A DNA stretch of 40,619 nucleotides from assembly GCA_002305755.1 (NCBI GenBank), contig DBQV01000069.1, positions 1 to 40,619 on the forward strand. Direction: 5' to 3'. Source of the DNA: Christensenella sp. UBA1385 (GTDB taxonomy: Bacteria > Bacillota > Clostridia > Christensenellales > Aristaeellaceae). This document shows positions 23,245 to 34,000 of this stretch, piece after piece (within the stretch, counting starts at the first letter, position 1; every line of letters starts with the position of its first letter). The translations under genes and the position numbers were made by a program. The notes under the pieces were generated by a model, which made no database searches, was not told the origin of the DNA, and saw only the letters and a program-made list of their open reading frames with translations.

Positions 23245-24501
23245 ATGAATCTGGTTGATTATTTGACGCTCTTTGCCATGGTATCCATTTGGACTTTGAT
23301 GGGTATCAATGTGTTGCTTTCGGTGGGAGGCTTTATTTATTACTATAAAATGGGGAAGGAAGATCCCAACATTCCCCTCAAAGAATACCCCTTTGTGTCC
23401 GTCATGGTGCCCGCGCATAATGAAAGCGCAGTGATTCGGCGTACGGTGCAGGCGTTGCTCAACTTCGACTATCCAAAGGATCGGTATGAGATCATCGTGA
23501 TCAATGACAATTCGACCGACAATTCAGCAGAGGTTTTGGCCGACATACAAGCGGATCATCCGGATCGTATGATGATGGTGATCAATACGGACAGCCAGGT
23601 AGGGGGAAAAGGAAAGTCGGGTGCGCTGAATATCGGCTTTTCCGCAGCGCGTGGGTCTGTGTTTGCTATATATGATGCGGATAACACGCCGGAACCGCAG
23701 GCTTTGCGCATTCTGGTGGAACACTTGATGGTAGATGATTCCCTTGGCGCAGTCATTGGCAAGTTCAGAACCCGTAATCGCAACGCTTCGCTTCTAACTC
23801 GTTTTGTTAACATTGAAACCTTGGCTCACCAGTGTATGAATCAGGCGGGAAGGTGGTTCTTTTTCAAACTCTGTACCATTCCCGGCACGAATTTTGTGAT
23901 TCATCGCCATATTATCGAAGCCATCGGAGGCTGGGATCCCAAGGCGCTGTCTGAGGATACGGAAATCAGCTTTCGTATCTACCGACTGGGCTACAAAATC
24001 AGACAGATCCCCGCTGCTGTCACCTGGGAGCAGGAACCATTTCGCTTGGATATCTGGTTTAAACAACGGACCAGATGGGCCATGGGCAATCTCTATGTGC
24101 TGGGTAGCAATTTCAAGTACATTTTCGACCCGAAAGGGGGGCGTATGCGCCTGGATGTACTATACTATGCTTTGGTTTATTTGCTGATGGCCACAGCGCT
24201 CGTCTGTTCGGACAGTATTTTTGTGTTAGGTGTCCTCGGCTATGTGCATGTGTCATTAGGCGGATTGTCCACCATGGTGTGGGTGATGGCGTGCATTCTG
24301 TTTGAATTCAATGTAATGTTAACGCTGAGCATGGAGAAAAACGAGTTCAACTTGGAATCGGCTTTCATTGTGATCCTCATGCTGTTTTCTTACAGCAAAT
24401 TGTGGGTGATAGTCGTGATGAGGGCCATATACATGATAGTGAAAAAGCTGGCAACCAATTCGGAGTTTACCTGGTATAAGACGGAAAGATCCGCAGATTG
24501 A
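23245..24501 (+). CDS. Processive family-2 glycosyltransferase, BcsA/YdaM/PssC-like synthase
   Basis: The 418-residue protein is the polymerase of the locus. After one N-terminal helix it has a GT-A domain with VPAHNES, the nucleotide-binding INDNSTD (D88) and the DxD in YDADNTPEP (D144, D146). The acceptor-site LSEDTE (E237, D238) and the chain-binding QRTRW (Q274, R277, W278) follow, marking a processive beta-glycan synthase. About four C-terminal helices follow (LDVLYYALVYLLMATALV onward). It is shorter than BcsA because it has no PilZ domain and fewer N-terminal helices, so c-di-GMP control must come from another protein. The start directly follows the preceding stop, with GGGGAG upstream. 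The sugar donor (UDP-ManNAc, UDP-GlcNAc or UDP-Glc) is inferred from wecB and not visible here. Confidence 0.92.
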   Translation: MNLVDYLTLFAMVSIWTLMGINVLLSVGGFIYYYKMGKEDPNIPLKEYPFVSVMVPAHNESAVIRRTVQALLNFDYPKDRYEIIVINDNSTDNSAEVLADIQADHPDRMMMVINTDSQVGGKGKSGALNIGFSAARGSVFAIYDADNTPEPQALRILVEHLMVDDSLGAVIGKFRTRNRNASLLTRFVNIETLAHQCMNQAGRWFFFKLCTIPGTNFVIHRHIIEAIGGWDPKALSEDTEISFRIYRLGYKIRQIPAAVTWEQEPFRLDIWFKQRTRWAMGNLYVLGSNFKYIFDPKGGRMRLDVLYYALVYLLMATALVCSDSIFVLGVLGYVHVSLGGLSTMVWVMACILFEFNVMLTLSMEKNEFNLESAFIVILMLFSYSKLWVIVVMRAIYMIVKKLATNSEFTWYKTERSAD

Positions 24502-24516
24502 CGGAGGTTAATGCGC

Positions 24517-26817
24517 ATGAAAAGAATGAAAAGGCGTTTCCGGATGATGATAGGGTGGATACTGGCGCTCTGCTGCGTTTTTGGCACGGTGTGCGCCCTG
24601 GCAGAAAGCGGAGAAACCGTTTCTACGGAGGCAAGCCCTGCGGTGCCGGCGCAAAATGAGACAGGGGAATCTGAGGCGATCGATCGTGATGCAGCCGAGG
24701 ATCAGATGCCCTTGGGCGTCAGCGATCTCATTGTGCAACAACAGATTGCCAAGCAAGGTGATGCTGAACAGACTTTTCTGAATGCGCGGCAGGAAGGAAC
24801 GCACTATGTGGATTATGGATTTGGCAGCATTCAGTATATTCAGGGTATTTACTCGGTATTGAGTCTCTACGCGGAGGTGCCGGATTATGCCAAACCCAAG
24901 CATGCCGTGATGCGTGTGAGCTATACCGCATCTGACTTGATTCTGGCGGATCATTCGTCTCTTACCTTTTCCTTGAACGGCACTCCTTTCTATTCAACGT
25001 ACGTTCAATCAAATGCCGAGCAGACGAGCGTTGTTCTGTATGTGCCTGTTCCGGCAGAGCTCATGATGAATGGGTTCAACCTTTTGGAGATCAGTGCCTA
25101 TATTCGTCTGACTGATGACGAAGGATGCAGCGATGATTACAATGGCGCAAACTGGGTGAAGTTCGATGAAACGACCTGTCTCCGCGTCTCTTATGAGCTA
25201 TCCGAGCAGGCGGATGAGCTGAGCGTTTTTCCTTATCCTTTCATTTCTAAAATGGATCCGTCCGGCGCAGCTTGCGCGGTGGCGGTATCAGATGCAGCCG
25301 CTGACGATGAATTGACGGCGGCGCTGAACCTGATGGCTGGCTTTGGCACTGCGCTTTCATCAAAAAACGATGTAGACTTAGTCCGCGTCTCGGAGACCGA
25401 ACGAAACAGGATAATCTATATCGGCTTACTGGATAATACCCCCAAGCACTTGCTTTCCTTGCTGGAGCAGGATGTGCCTTCCTCTGGCGCGCTGATTCAG
25501 CGTGTGGAGGATGGCGAAAAAGAATATTTGCTGGTCATAGCTAAGGAACCGGATGCCTTGCTGGAGGCTGTGCAACTGCTGAGCGACAGTAATCGCGTGT
25601 CTCAGCTGCATAGCCGTACCGCTTTCGTCAGCGTGGGAGAGGCTCGTGATCTGGTCAATGCGGGCGTCCAGTCCTCCTTGGCAGTGGAAGGCAGGTACAC
25701 CTTCAAAGATATTCTAGGACATGGAGCCAGTTTTGTTGGCCCTTTCCATCAGTCGGCTACCATTTACCTGCCGGTTCCTGAGGACTACGCTCTGTCTGAT
25801 AAAGGAAAGTTCACGTTTCATATCCGCTACTCTGAAAATCTGGACTGGGATCGCAGTTTGATGACTGTGTATTGGGGAAGCAGCGTTCCCTTGTTCTCAC
25901 GCAAGCTGTCCCCTGAGGGGGCATCGGGGGAGACGGTGTCTTTCTCCGTTCCTGCGGATGCTGTGGCCGTTCCGGGAACCTTTTTGACCATAGCTTTTGA
26001 TCTGGAAGTGAAAGATTTGGATTGTACGCCCCGGCAGCTCAATATGCCGTGGGCATACATTGCTGAAAATTCTGCTTTGTATCTTCCCCAGGGGGAACGG
26101 GCGGGGCTCAGCTTGAGCAATCGCCCTGCGCCGTTCCAAATGAATAGTCGGATGAACAAAGTACTGGTGGTGTTGCCTGAGCAGGCTGATGCCGATGAGT
26201 TGATTCTTGCTGGTCGTACGGTGGCCATGCTGGGAGCGGGAAGCGTTCCTTACGGCAGTCTGCATGCTGTTCATGATGAGGCCTTTAATGAAGAGCAGCA
26301 TGGTGATTCCAATCTGATCTTAGTGGGCAAACCGTCCTCCAATCACTTGATTGCCGGGATGAACGGCAGCCTGCATTTCAAGTATAATGATGATTTGACC
26401 GCTCTTGAATCAAGCGATCGGTTAATTTTTAATGAAGATTATGCCAAAGAGGTTGGCGTGATCCAGCTTCTCACTTCTCCCTACTCGGTCAACCAGGTTG
26501 CTCTGGTTCTTTCTGCTGCCGAATCGATCGGCATTAAAGCTTTGATTGAGCGGATATCCAGCGATAGGCTGCGTTGGGCGTTGGCTAAGGAGGCGGTGCT
26601 TGTAGATGCCCACGGACAAGCGGAAAGCTATCAGTTTACTACATCCGCGGCTGCATCGTATGAGCAGGCTGCTCCCAGTTTCTCTCAAGTTCTCACAGAG
26701 AACAGAGAGCCGCTTATTCTGCTTCTGATAGGCTTTGGCAGCATACTGCTTGTGTTCATCGGTCTGATAATCGTTATTATGCGCTCCCGTCGCAACAACA
26801 AACGAGAAAAAGACTGA
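24517..26817 (+). CDS. BcsB-like synthase partner (YdaN/PssD-like)
   Basis: The 766-residue protein has a signal peptide (RMMIGWILALCCVFGTVCALA, cleavage about 29) and a single C-terminal membrane anchor (PLILLLIGFGSILLVFIGLI) with a basic tail. The outer part has BcsB-like jelly-roll segments: ADHSSLTFSLNGTPFYSTYV, VPVPAELMMNGFNLLEISAY, DDYNGANWVKFDETTCLRVS, and a second pair around 400-520. BcsB-type proteins bind the emerging glycan and anchor the synthase channel. The ATG at 24517 is preferred over 24511 because GGAGG ends 9 bases before it. It follows the GT2 gene by 15 bases, the normal bcsA-bcsB order. Confidence 0.87.
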   Translation: MKRMKRRFRMMIGWILALCCVFGTVCALAESGETVSTEASPAVPAQNETGESEAIDRDAAEDQMPLGVSDLIVQQQIAKQGDAEQTFLNARQEGTHYVDYGFGSIQYIQGIYSVLSLYAEVPDYAKPKHAVMRVSYTASDLILADHSSLTFSLNGTPFYSTYVQSNAEQTSVVLYVPVPAELMMNGFNLLEISAYIRLTDDEGCSDDYNGANWVKFDETTCLRVSYELSEQADELSVFPYPFISKMDPSGAACAVAVSDAAADDELTAALNLMAGFGTALSSKNDVDLVRVSETERNRIIYIGLLDNTPKHLLSLLEQDVPSSGALIQRVEDGEKEYLLVIAKEPDALLEAVQLLSDSNRVSQLHSRTAFVSVGEARDLVNAGVQSSLAVEGRYTFKDILGHGASFVGPFHQSATIYLPVPEDYALSDKGKFTFHIRYSENLDWDRSLMTVYWGSSVPLFSRKLSPEGASGETVSFSVPADAVAVPGTFLTIAFDLEVKDLDCTPRQLNMPWAYIAENSALYLPQGERAGLSLSNRPAPFQMNSRMNKVLVVLPEQADADELILAGRTVAMLGAGSVPYGSLHAVHDEAFNEEQHGDSNLILVGKPSSNHLIAGMNGSLHFKYNDDLTALESSDRLIFNEDYAKEVGVIQLLTSPYSVNQVALVLSAAESIGIKALIERISSDRLRWALAKEAVLVDAHGQAESYQFTTSAAASYEQAAPSFSQVLTENREPLILLLIGFGSILLVFIGLIIVIMRSRRNNKREKD

Positions 26818-26863
26818 CGCTTGGCAACCGGGAGATCAAGACTGATGATTGTGGAGAAGCGCC

Positions 26864-28357
26864 ATGCTGTTTAATTCCATCGAATTTCTGCTGTTTTTTC
26901 CGACTGTGGTGCTGGTCTATTACAGCGTGCCCGGGAAACTGCGCATGTACTGGTTGCTGCTGACTTCCTATGTATTTTATATGGGATGGAACCCGACCTA
27001 TGCATTGTTACTGCTGTTTTCTACAGTGGTCACATTTTGTTCGGGCCTGTTGATTGGTCATGCCATGGATCTTCGGAAGGCAGGCAAGCGAGTGGTCGTC
27101 CATGAGAAGGTCTATGTAGCGTTATCGTTCGGCATTAATTTGAGCATCTTGTTTTTCTTTAAGTATTTTGATTTTGTGGTGGATAATATCAATGTCCTTC
27201 GTTCGTCCATGTCGCTTGATCAAATCACCCCCAAATTCGATGTTTTGTTACCCGTGGGTATTTCTTTTTATATTTTTCAGGCGCTTTCCTATACCGTGGA
27301 TGTCTATCGCTGCAATGTCCGCGTGGAGAAGAATTTCTTCAAATATGCAACCTTTGTCAGCTTTTTTCCTCAGTTGGTCGCGGGTCCTATTGAACGTTCA
27401 TCTAACTTGTTGGTGCAGTTTGATGAACCACATCGTTTGAGCTTGGGTGCGGTCCGCAATGGACTTTTAATGATGATGTGGGGTTATTTTCAGAAAATTG
27501 TGATTGCCGACCGGGCTGCTGTTGTCGTCAATCAGGTATTTAACTACTCATCGTATTATAATGGCTTTGAACTGATCGTCGGAATGATTCTCTTTGCCGT
27601 GCAAGTGTACGGTGACTTTGCCGGTTATTCTTGCGTTGCCGTTGGGGCGGCTCAAATCATGGGCTTTGATCTCATGGAGAACTTCCACCGCCCCTATTTT
27701 GCTACTTCCATAGCGGATTTCTGGCGCCGCTGGCATATCTCTCTATCCACATGGTTCAGGGACTATCTTTACATCCCATTAGGAGGTAATAGAAAAGGGA
27801 AGACGAGGCGGTATGTAAATATAATGATTGTATTCCTTTGCTCGGGGCTGTGGCATGGCGCGGCCTGGACCTATGTAATATGGGGTGCTCTCAACGGTTT
27901 GTACCAGGTATTTGGCAGTCTGCTCAAGCCTCTGCGGCAAAGGATCATTCAGGCGACAGGCATACGCAGCCAAACTTTCAGCCATAGGCTCTTGCAGATG
28001 CTTCTAACCTTCATACTGGTTGATATTTCTTGGATATTTTTTCGGGCGAATAGTTTAGGTAGCGCGGTGAGCATTTTGAGACGCTTATTCGTGTGGAACC
28101 CGGATGTTTTTATCAACGGTAGTTTGCTGGAAATGGGCTTGGACAGCACCCAATGGATGGTGCTGTGCGCAGGAATTCTAATCCTTGTATGCATCAGTGC
28201 CTTTCAGGAAAAACGAATTTCTCTGATTAGCTTGCTGCAGAAGCAACAGATTTGGTTTCGGTGGATCGTATATTTGCTGGTAATATTCAGCGTTCTTTTG
28301 CTGGGGATTTATGGCCCTGAATTTGATACTTCCGCCTTCATTTATTTCCAGTTCTGA
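26864..28357 (+). CDS. MBOAT-family O-acyltransferase (AlgI/WssH-like)
   Basis: This 497-residue polytopic protein transfers acyl (usually acetyl) groups across the membrane for O-acetylation of surface polymers. The opening MLFNSIEFLLFFPTVVLVYY is characteristic of the AlgI/DltB group. The central block SFFPQLVAGPIERSSNLLVQ and the FWRRWHISLSTWFRDYLYIP motif are intact. The catalytic histidine is in SGLWHGAAWTYVIWG (H331). The ATG at 26864 has GGAGA 6 bases upstream; a TTG start at 26849 is unlikely. It is 46 bases after the bcsB-like gene and 13 before an SGNH gene, as in other polysaccharide acetylation pairs (for example WssH/I, and ccsH/ccsI of clostridial cellulose loci). Confidence 0.93.
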   Translation: MLFNSIEFLLFFPTVVLVYYSVPGKLRMYWLLLTSYVFYMGWNPTYALLLLFSTVVTFCSGLLIGHAMDLRKAGKRVVVHEKVYVALSFGINLSILFFFKYFDFVVDNINVLRSSMSLDQITPKFDVLLPVGISFYIFQALSYTVDVYRCNVRVEKNFFKYATFVSFFPQLVAGPIERSSNLLVQFDEPHRLSLGAVRNGLLMMMWGYFQKIVIADRAAVVVNQVFNYSSYYNGFELIVGMILFAVQVYGDFAGYSCVAVGAAQIMGFDLMENFHRPYFATSIADFWRRWHISLSTWFRDYLYIPLGGNRKGKTRRYVNIMIVFLCSGLWHGAAWTYVIWGALNGLYQVFGSLLKPLRQRIIQATGIRSQTFSHRLLQMLLTFILVDISWIFFRANSLGSAVSILRRLFVWNPDVFINGSLLEMGLDSTQWMVLCAGILILVCISAFQEKRISLISLLQKQQIWFRWIVYLLVIFSVLLLGIYGPEFDTSAFIYFQF

Positions 28358-28370
28358 GGAGGGAAAGGCA

Positions 28371-31010
28371 ATGAGGAAAATCCTTAGAGTGTTAGCTTTT
28401 CTGATTCTATTCGTTATGGTATATGTGGTGACGGATGATGTTTTGGGAACGAAAGCTTCGGATGCCATTAAATCCATGAAGGAATTGTATATGCTTCCTG
28501 CCGATACCGTTGATGTTTTGTTTGTGGGGTCTTCGCATGTAGGAATGAATGTGGATAATCGAACTTTGTGGGACAGGCAGGGGATCGCGGGATACAGCTT
28601 GTGGGGAGGTATGCAGCCGACCTGGAACAGCTATTATTATTTGAAAGAGGGCTTAAAATATCAAAGACCTAAGGTTGCGGTGGTAGAAATTTTTTTGGCG
28701 GGCAATTTAGTAGATTATTCTACTGAGCCAGTAGCTTTAAAGAACCTTCATGGCATGAAGTTTTCTATTGATAAGATATCTTCTGCATTTGCATCCTATG
28801 CCACCTGGCAAAAGGCACTGGAAGCGCTTTGGGGGATGCCATATTACCACGGTCGGTACAGTGAGATAACACAGGAAGATCTTTTGCTTTTTAACAGCCG
28901 TTATGATACTGGGTTGAAGCATATCAAAATTCCTTCCGATCAGGTGACGCAGCTGCATATGCTCGATTACAAGGCGATTGAGGAAACCTTGCCTTTGTCG
29001 AGTAAAAATGAGCTATATATTCGAAAAATGATCGACCTTTGCAAAGCAAAAAAGGTGGAATTATTGTTTCTCATTGCCCCTTTTGAAGCGACAGAGGAAG
29101 AATGCAAACGACTTAATACTGTGGAACAGATGGCGCAAGAGAGTGGCGTCGGAATGCTCAATTACCTGAAATGCTATGAGGAGGCAGGGATTAACCCTGA
29201 AACGGATTTTTATGATGTCGGCCATTTAGGCTATCAGGGGATTCAAAAGTTCTCCCGGTCGGTTGGGGACTATCTTCAAGGCCATTATGATCTTCCTGAT
29301 CGACGATCGGATGCAAATCATATTTGGAATAATGTGATCGTTCAAGAAGAAGTTGCGTTGCCTTGGTACAAGCTGGAGGAGGCGTATTGGGGGGATGGGA
29401 TCGGATATTTCATAGATACTGGGGTAGCATTATATGACAATCGTTACAGCAGCTGGACTTTGAGAACCCGTGTGGATCTTACTGTGACCGGGGATGATGG
29501 CGTGTACCTAAGCTGCTATAGTGAAGAAGCGGGTAAGGATCATTCCGGCTTGTTGATTCGCAAGACAGATGATCGTAGCATATCGGTGATGTTGGGAAAA
29601 GGAATAGAGATTGCAGTCCCTGAATATGAAGGGAAGTACGCAACGCTCTCTATCGTTAAACGAGTCGATCGATATACCGTGTGCTGGAATGGTGAAATCG
29701 TTGCAAGAGATGTACCACTTCCAGGAGCTTCCTATGGCGGGCACCTATTGGTTGGCTGTCAGGAGATAGCGGCGGGAGGAGAAAAGTTCCGATTTAGTCA
29801 AACGCATGTGCTGAATTTAGAAGTGTATCATGATGCGATGAGTGAAGATGAACTGATCTCCTGGACTCCAGAAACTCTGCCGGAGCCGGATTTGCCAATT
29901 GGCCAGGGGATTGAAGAGCCGGAAATGATTTACACCTTGCCTGCGCAGTTCATTGGGGGCAAAGATGGGCATCCTGGTTATGTGGACACGCAGCTTACAC
30001 TCTATGAAACGCCTGGTACTCGTTTTACGGTTTTGACGGAGATAATGCCTGACGAGGCGCCCGGAGACGGCGTCTATCTGGCTGACTTTTCGGAGGAGCC
30101 CGGGAGCTATCGAGGCCTGCTCGTTCGTCTCCTGTCGGATGGACAACTGAACATTGTGTTTGGCAATAACTACGGCATTACTGCTACCGTTGATCTTAAA
30201 GAATCGATTCGGTTAGCCATTGTAAAAGACGGGAGTCAATATACCATTTATATGAACAGCAGGAAGATCGTGGATCAAGTGAATTCTGAGGCGGCTGCTT
30301 ATCCGGGAACGCTGCTGGTGGGCGCACAGCTGGATGCAAACGGTCATCTCTTCCGTTATAGCCCGACACAGGTGAAAAGCCTGATTGTAATGGCGGGCTG
30401 TCTGAACGAGGAAGAGATACTCGCTTGGGATTATCCACAGGCGCCGATCCCGGAAGAGCGCAATATCGCAGTGACATCTGTGAGCTTCAACATGGCTGAT
30501 CCCTTTCTGGGCAATGGAAAAGATCGATATCTGGATACAGGAGCTAAGCTCTATGATGCTCCAAAGGACTGGACGTTAGACACTCAGATCATCCTCCGCC
30601 GAGGAACCAATCAAGGTGTGTTCCTTTCTTGTTTTGCTGAACAACCAGAAATCGGTTACAGAGGGTTTATGGTTCGCCAAGAGGATACAGAGTCGGTGAC
30701 TTTATATTTAGGCGGGCTGCAAACGTGGAGATATCTAATCAGTGGGAACAGAGTTCCTATGCATCTGGTCGTGAGTAAACAAGGGAATACCTACACGGTA
30801 GCAGTCAATGGAAGAATTGAAACTACCATCGAAAGCGCATGCGCTGCGTATGACGGCACTCTTCTGGTGGGCTGCCAGGCGGATGAGAGCGGTACACCGT
30901 TCCGCTTTGGCAATGCCATGGTGGATCAGCTGAATGTAAGTGATGGTGCGATTTCACCGGAGAAAGCTGCAGAACAGTCTGCGGTGAAGGAAAGTTACAG
31001 CAGATTCTAA
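28371..31010 (+). CDS. SGNH acetyltransferase/esterase-like protein with three LamG-like repeats
   Basis: The 879-residue protein has an N-terminal membrane helix (RVLAFLILFVMVYVV). An outer SGNH/GDSL-like domain follows (about 45-305) with FVGSSHVGMNV (S54 or S55 as nucleophile) and DVGHLGYQG (D282, H285), resembling AlgX/DltD-like partners of MBOAT proteins. Its C-terminal 540 residues are three tandem ~165-residue beta-rich repeats (about 333-499, 524-687, 708-866). Each starts like YxDTGxxLYD, has GVYLSCxSEE and GLLIR-type strands, Y-T-xxxNG, and ends GxLLVGCQ-FRFS. They look like concanavalin/LamG-type domains and may hold the polymer. The ATG at 28371 with GAGGAGGGA upstream is chosen over an earlier in-frame ATG inside the previous gene. 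The triple repeat is unusual for this family. Confidence 0.82.
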   Translation: MRKILRVLAFLILFVMVYVVTDDVLGTKASDAIKSMKELYMLPADTVDVLFVGSSHVGMNVDNRTLWDRQGIAGYSLWGGMQPTWNSYYYLKEGLKYQRPKVAVVEIFLAGNLVDYSTEPVALKNLHGMKFSIDKISSAFASYATWQKALEALWGMPYYHGRYSEITQEDLLLFNSRYDTGLKHIKIPSDQVTQLHMLDYKAIEETLPLSSKNELYIRKMIDLCKAKKVELLFLIAPFEATEEECKRLNTVEQMAQESGVGMLNYLKCYEEAGINPETDFYDVGHLGYQGIQKFSRSVGDYLQGHYDLPDRRSDANHIWNNVIVQEEVALPWYKLEEAYWGDGIGYFIDTGVALYDNRYSSWTLRTRVDLTVTGDDGVYLSCYSEEAGKDHSGLLIRKTDDRSISVMLGKGIEIAVPEYEGKYATLSIVKRVDRYTVCWNGEIVARDVPLPGASYGGHLLVGCQEIAAGGEKFRFSQTHVLNLEVYHDAMSEDELISWTPETLPEPDLPIGQGIEEPEMIYTLPAQFIGGKDGHPGYVDTQLTLYETPGTRFTVLTEIMPDEAPGDGVYLADFSEEPGSYRGLLVRLLSDGQLNIVFGNNYGITATVDLKESIRLAIVKDGSQYTIYMNSRKIVDQVNSEAAAYPGTLLVGAQLDANGHLFRYSPTQVKSLIVMAGCLNEEEILAWDYPQAPIPEERNIAVTSVSFNMADPFLGNGKDRYLDTGAKLYDAPKDWTLDTQIILRRGTNQGVFLSCFAEQPEIGYRGFMVRQEDTESVTLYLGGLQTWRYLISGNRVPMHLVVSKQGNTYTVAVNGRIETTIESACAAYDGTLLVGCQADESGTPFRFGNAMVDQLNVSDGAISPEKAAEQSAVKESYSRF
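29367..30968 (+). repeat. Three tandem LamG-like protein repeats in the SGNH gene
   Basis: Units lie at about 29367-29867, 29940-30431 and 30492-30968. Matching blocks are YFIDTGVALYD / YVDTQLTLYE / YLDTGAKLYD; GDDGVYLSCYSEE / GDGVYLADFSEE / NQGVFLSCFAEQ; HLLVGCQ / TLLVGAQ / TLLVGCQ; and FRFSQTHVLNL / FRYSPTQVKSL / FRFGNAMVDQL. The nucleotide sequences have diverged well beyond recent duplication. Confidence 0.88.
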
Positions 31011-31043
31011 TGGATATTCATTCGATGAAACGAGGGGATAGGA

Positions 31044-34000
31044 ATGACTCGACGTGAAAGAGGGCGGGAAGCAGGAGGGGTAGCGGCTATGCTGTTGCTG
31101 GCGGCTCTTCTGTATACCTTGTTTGCCGTACCGGCAGTGCGTGTGGCTTCTGACAGTTCCTATGCCCATGTGATGGAGATCCTGCATCTGACGTGGGAAA
31201 ACGAACCGGTAGCAATTGGAGAGGTCGTCCAAAGGTTCTCTTATCTGCGATATGACTTTTCTTCGCTGTTGTCTCAGGGACAGAATGCCATCGTATATCC
31301 GGCTGCGGCCGTCCGACTTGTGACAGAGCCCTTTGGGCTGTCCTTTGACACCGGTTTGCTGGCTTGCGCATATGGGATAATGATGGCGGTCGGTGTTTAC
31401 TTGGCTGTCAGCGGGTTGTACTCGCGCAACAGAGGGGCTGGCATTGTCGTTGGCGGCGTGTTGATTGTACTGGTAATGGACCCAAACATGACAGGGTACT
31501 TAAACAGCCTGTATTCTAAGGGGACGGTCATCGCATACCTGACATTGTTTTTGGGCTGCCTGATCTCTGCCCTGTGCAGCAAGGAAAGGTCTGGATTTTG
31601 GCCGGTTTTTAAGGTGCTGGTGACAGGATGCTTACTAGTCCAGACACAGCCTCAAATGGCGGTGATGATTCCTGCGGTGGCGATCTGTGTGGGGCTGGTT
31701 ATCTGGCATACTTGGCCTATCCGACAGGTAAGACCGCTATACTGTTTCCTGACGATGATGTGTCTATTTGTAGCCGGCAGCAGCATGTTGACGTACCTTG
31801 ACGATCAAAAGGATATCTCATCGGATGCAGCGAATCATCTGGCAATGTTTCAGGGCTATCTTGCGGCAACGGATGATCCGGAAACAGTGCTTACCGGCTT
31901 TGGTTTAGACGAATCGTATGTCCAAGATGTAGGAAAATCCTACTACGAAGAGGGGACTGCCTTTTCAAGGGATCCTCGGACGGATCAAACGCTGATGGAG
32001 GCGATTCGTCTTGGCAAGCGGATTCGCTATTGCCTGCTGCATCCGGAACTGATCGGACAGTTAATTAAATATAGAAGCGATTACTATTTGGATCCGTTGA
32101 ATGATCGCGTGACCTACGAAGGGTGGGAGGGTCGCTATATTCGACCATCTGTTTATGCCTTCCTTCGCTTGTTCGCGGGAGAGGGGGGCTTCGAAAGGAC
32201 GACTTGGAGAATGCTGGCTGCAGCGAGCGCACTCTTGCTTTTGAGCCTCTGTACTGCTAAGGGGACAAGGAAGCTTTGCTTTGGCGCCGCAGCGTTCTTT
32301 TTGAGCGCGGCACTTTATCTGCCGGCCAGTTTGGTCCTTACAGGTGGTTGGGATGTTTCGCTGACCAAAGTACTGTTCTTTTATTTCGGATGGCTTGGGT
32401 TTCTAACTACCGTGGCAGTCCTGGGACTATTGAGCCAGAAAGTTCTTGTCTTCTTATCTTCACGTGAAGCAGCGCTGGTAAGCCCCTGGTCGGACGAAAC
32501 GCTGGAAAAGAATACAGTCAGCTGGCTCGCCCGTGTGAATGTGAGCCGAGAGAAACTACTGTGGATGTGTGGACTCATCGGAATAGGGATGTGCTGCTTT
32601 CTGTTGCTTCCTGCTTCTCATATCGGTGGCGTTGATAACGGAGACTATGGCCGAATGATGGAGCAGATTGATCTGTATTGGACGCCTGAGCGAGCTGAAA
32701 TAGAATCGAAGAATCCATATGGCGACAAACGGGTAGTGGAAGAATACTCCTATCGGGAGCCCTTCCATCCAGCACGGTTGACTTCAGCCGATCCCACTTA
32801 TTCTCTGATTTTCGTATCTATGGTGGTGCGGTTGTGGAGCCTGCTTACGGGGGCTTACTATTCTACCTGGGTGCAAGCATGGATCCTTCTGATGCTCACT
32901 CTTTCAGGCCTCTTGCTGATTTTGCATGACCTCTATCCAAAACTTGGACGTGCCACTGTTTTCCTGGGGCTTTTGCTGCTGATGATGCTTTTTGGGGAAA
33001 ACTATGTCGCTTGGTATAATTCTCTGTATGGCGAAAGCGTGATTTCCTCGGCACTCATTCTGGTGATCGCCTGTGCCATTCATTTAGCTCTGAAGCCGCA
33101 AGCGGGGAAAGGCAGGCTTCCATGGTTGCTTGCATTAGCTGTCAGCGTGAGAATGCTGACATGCTCAAAAGCACAGTTATTGCTTGCCCTGCCTGCTGGA
33201 TTGATCCTGCTGGCCGTTCTTGCCTGGCATCATCGGCCTCAGAGACAAGCGAAAGGGCGGCCGTTTATTTTTAGAATGAGCGGGTATTTGCTGGCCATGC
33301 TGGTACTGTGCGGATTTGTGATCTGGGATAGCATCGGCATTTACCGCAAGAATGATATTGTGTCTTCAAAGCAGACCGTATGGCAAAGTATCTTTTACGG
33401 TGCCTTGATGATTTCAGAGGATGTGGATGCTTCCATGGAAGAACTGGGGCTGAATCCGGCGTTGAAAGCTGACATTGGGAAACATGCCTACTATGCCGAT
33501 GAGGATTATGTATATCCTGTTTCATCTGAGGAAGCGGAGGAAGAAATATTCAATAAAGTCAACGCTTTCACTATGATCCGATACTATCTGCACCATCCCA
33601 AAGATCTTTTAACGATGCTGGATAGGGCGGCACAGGAATCTGTTCATCTCCATACGAGGTTTATGGCGTATACGGATGAAGAATATGAGGAAAATCAAGG
33701 CCTGTATCGATTGAATGCCTGGAGAAATATAAGACCGCTCACCGCGTGCCACACATTTTGGCAATATGCTTTGTTTTATGGCATGGGCTTGATCTGGTGC
33801 ATCCGTTTTATGACGAAAAAAGACCATCCGGTTGATCAAAAACTGCTGACGCTGGTGCTCCTTTGCGTGATGATGATCGGTATGCTTCAATTTCCGTTGA
33901 CGGTCGTTGGGAATGGTTTTGCTGATAACAACAAGCAGCTTTATACTTTCATGCTGTGCCATGATTTGCTTGTGATTGCCGCTGGGACGCTCATATTACG

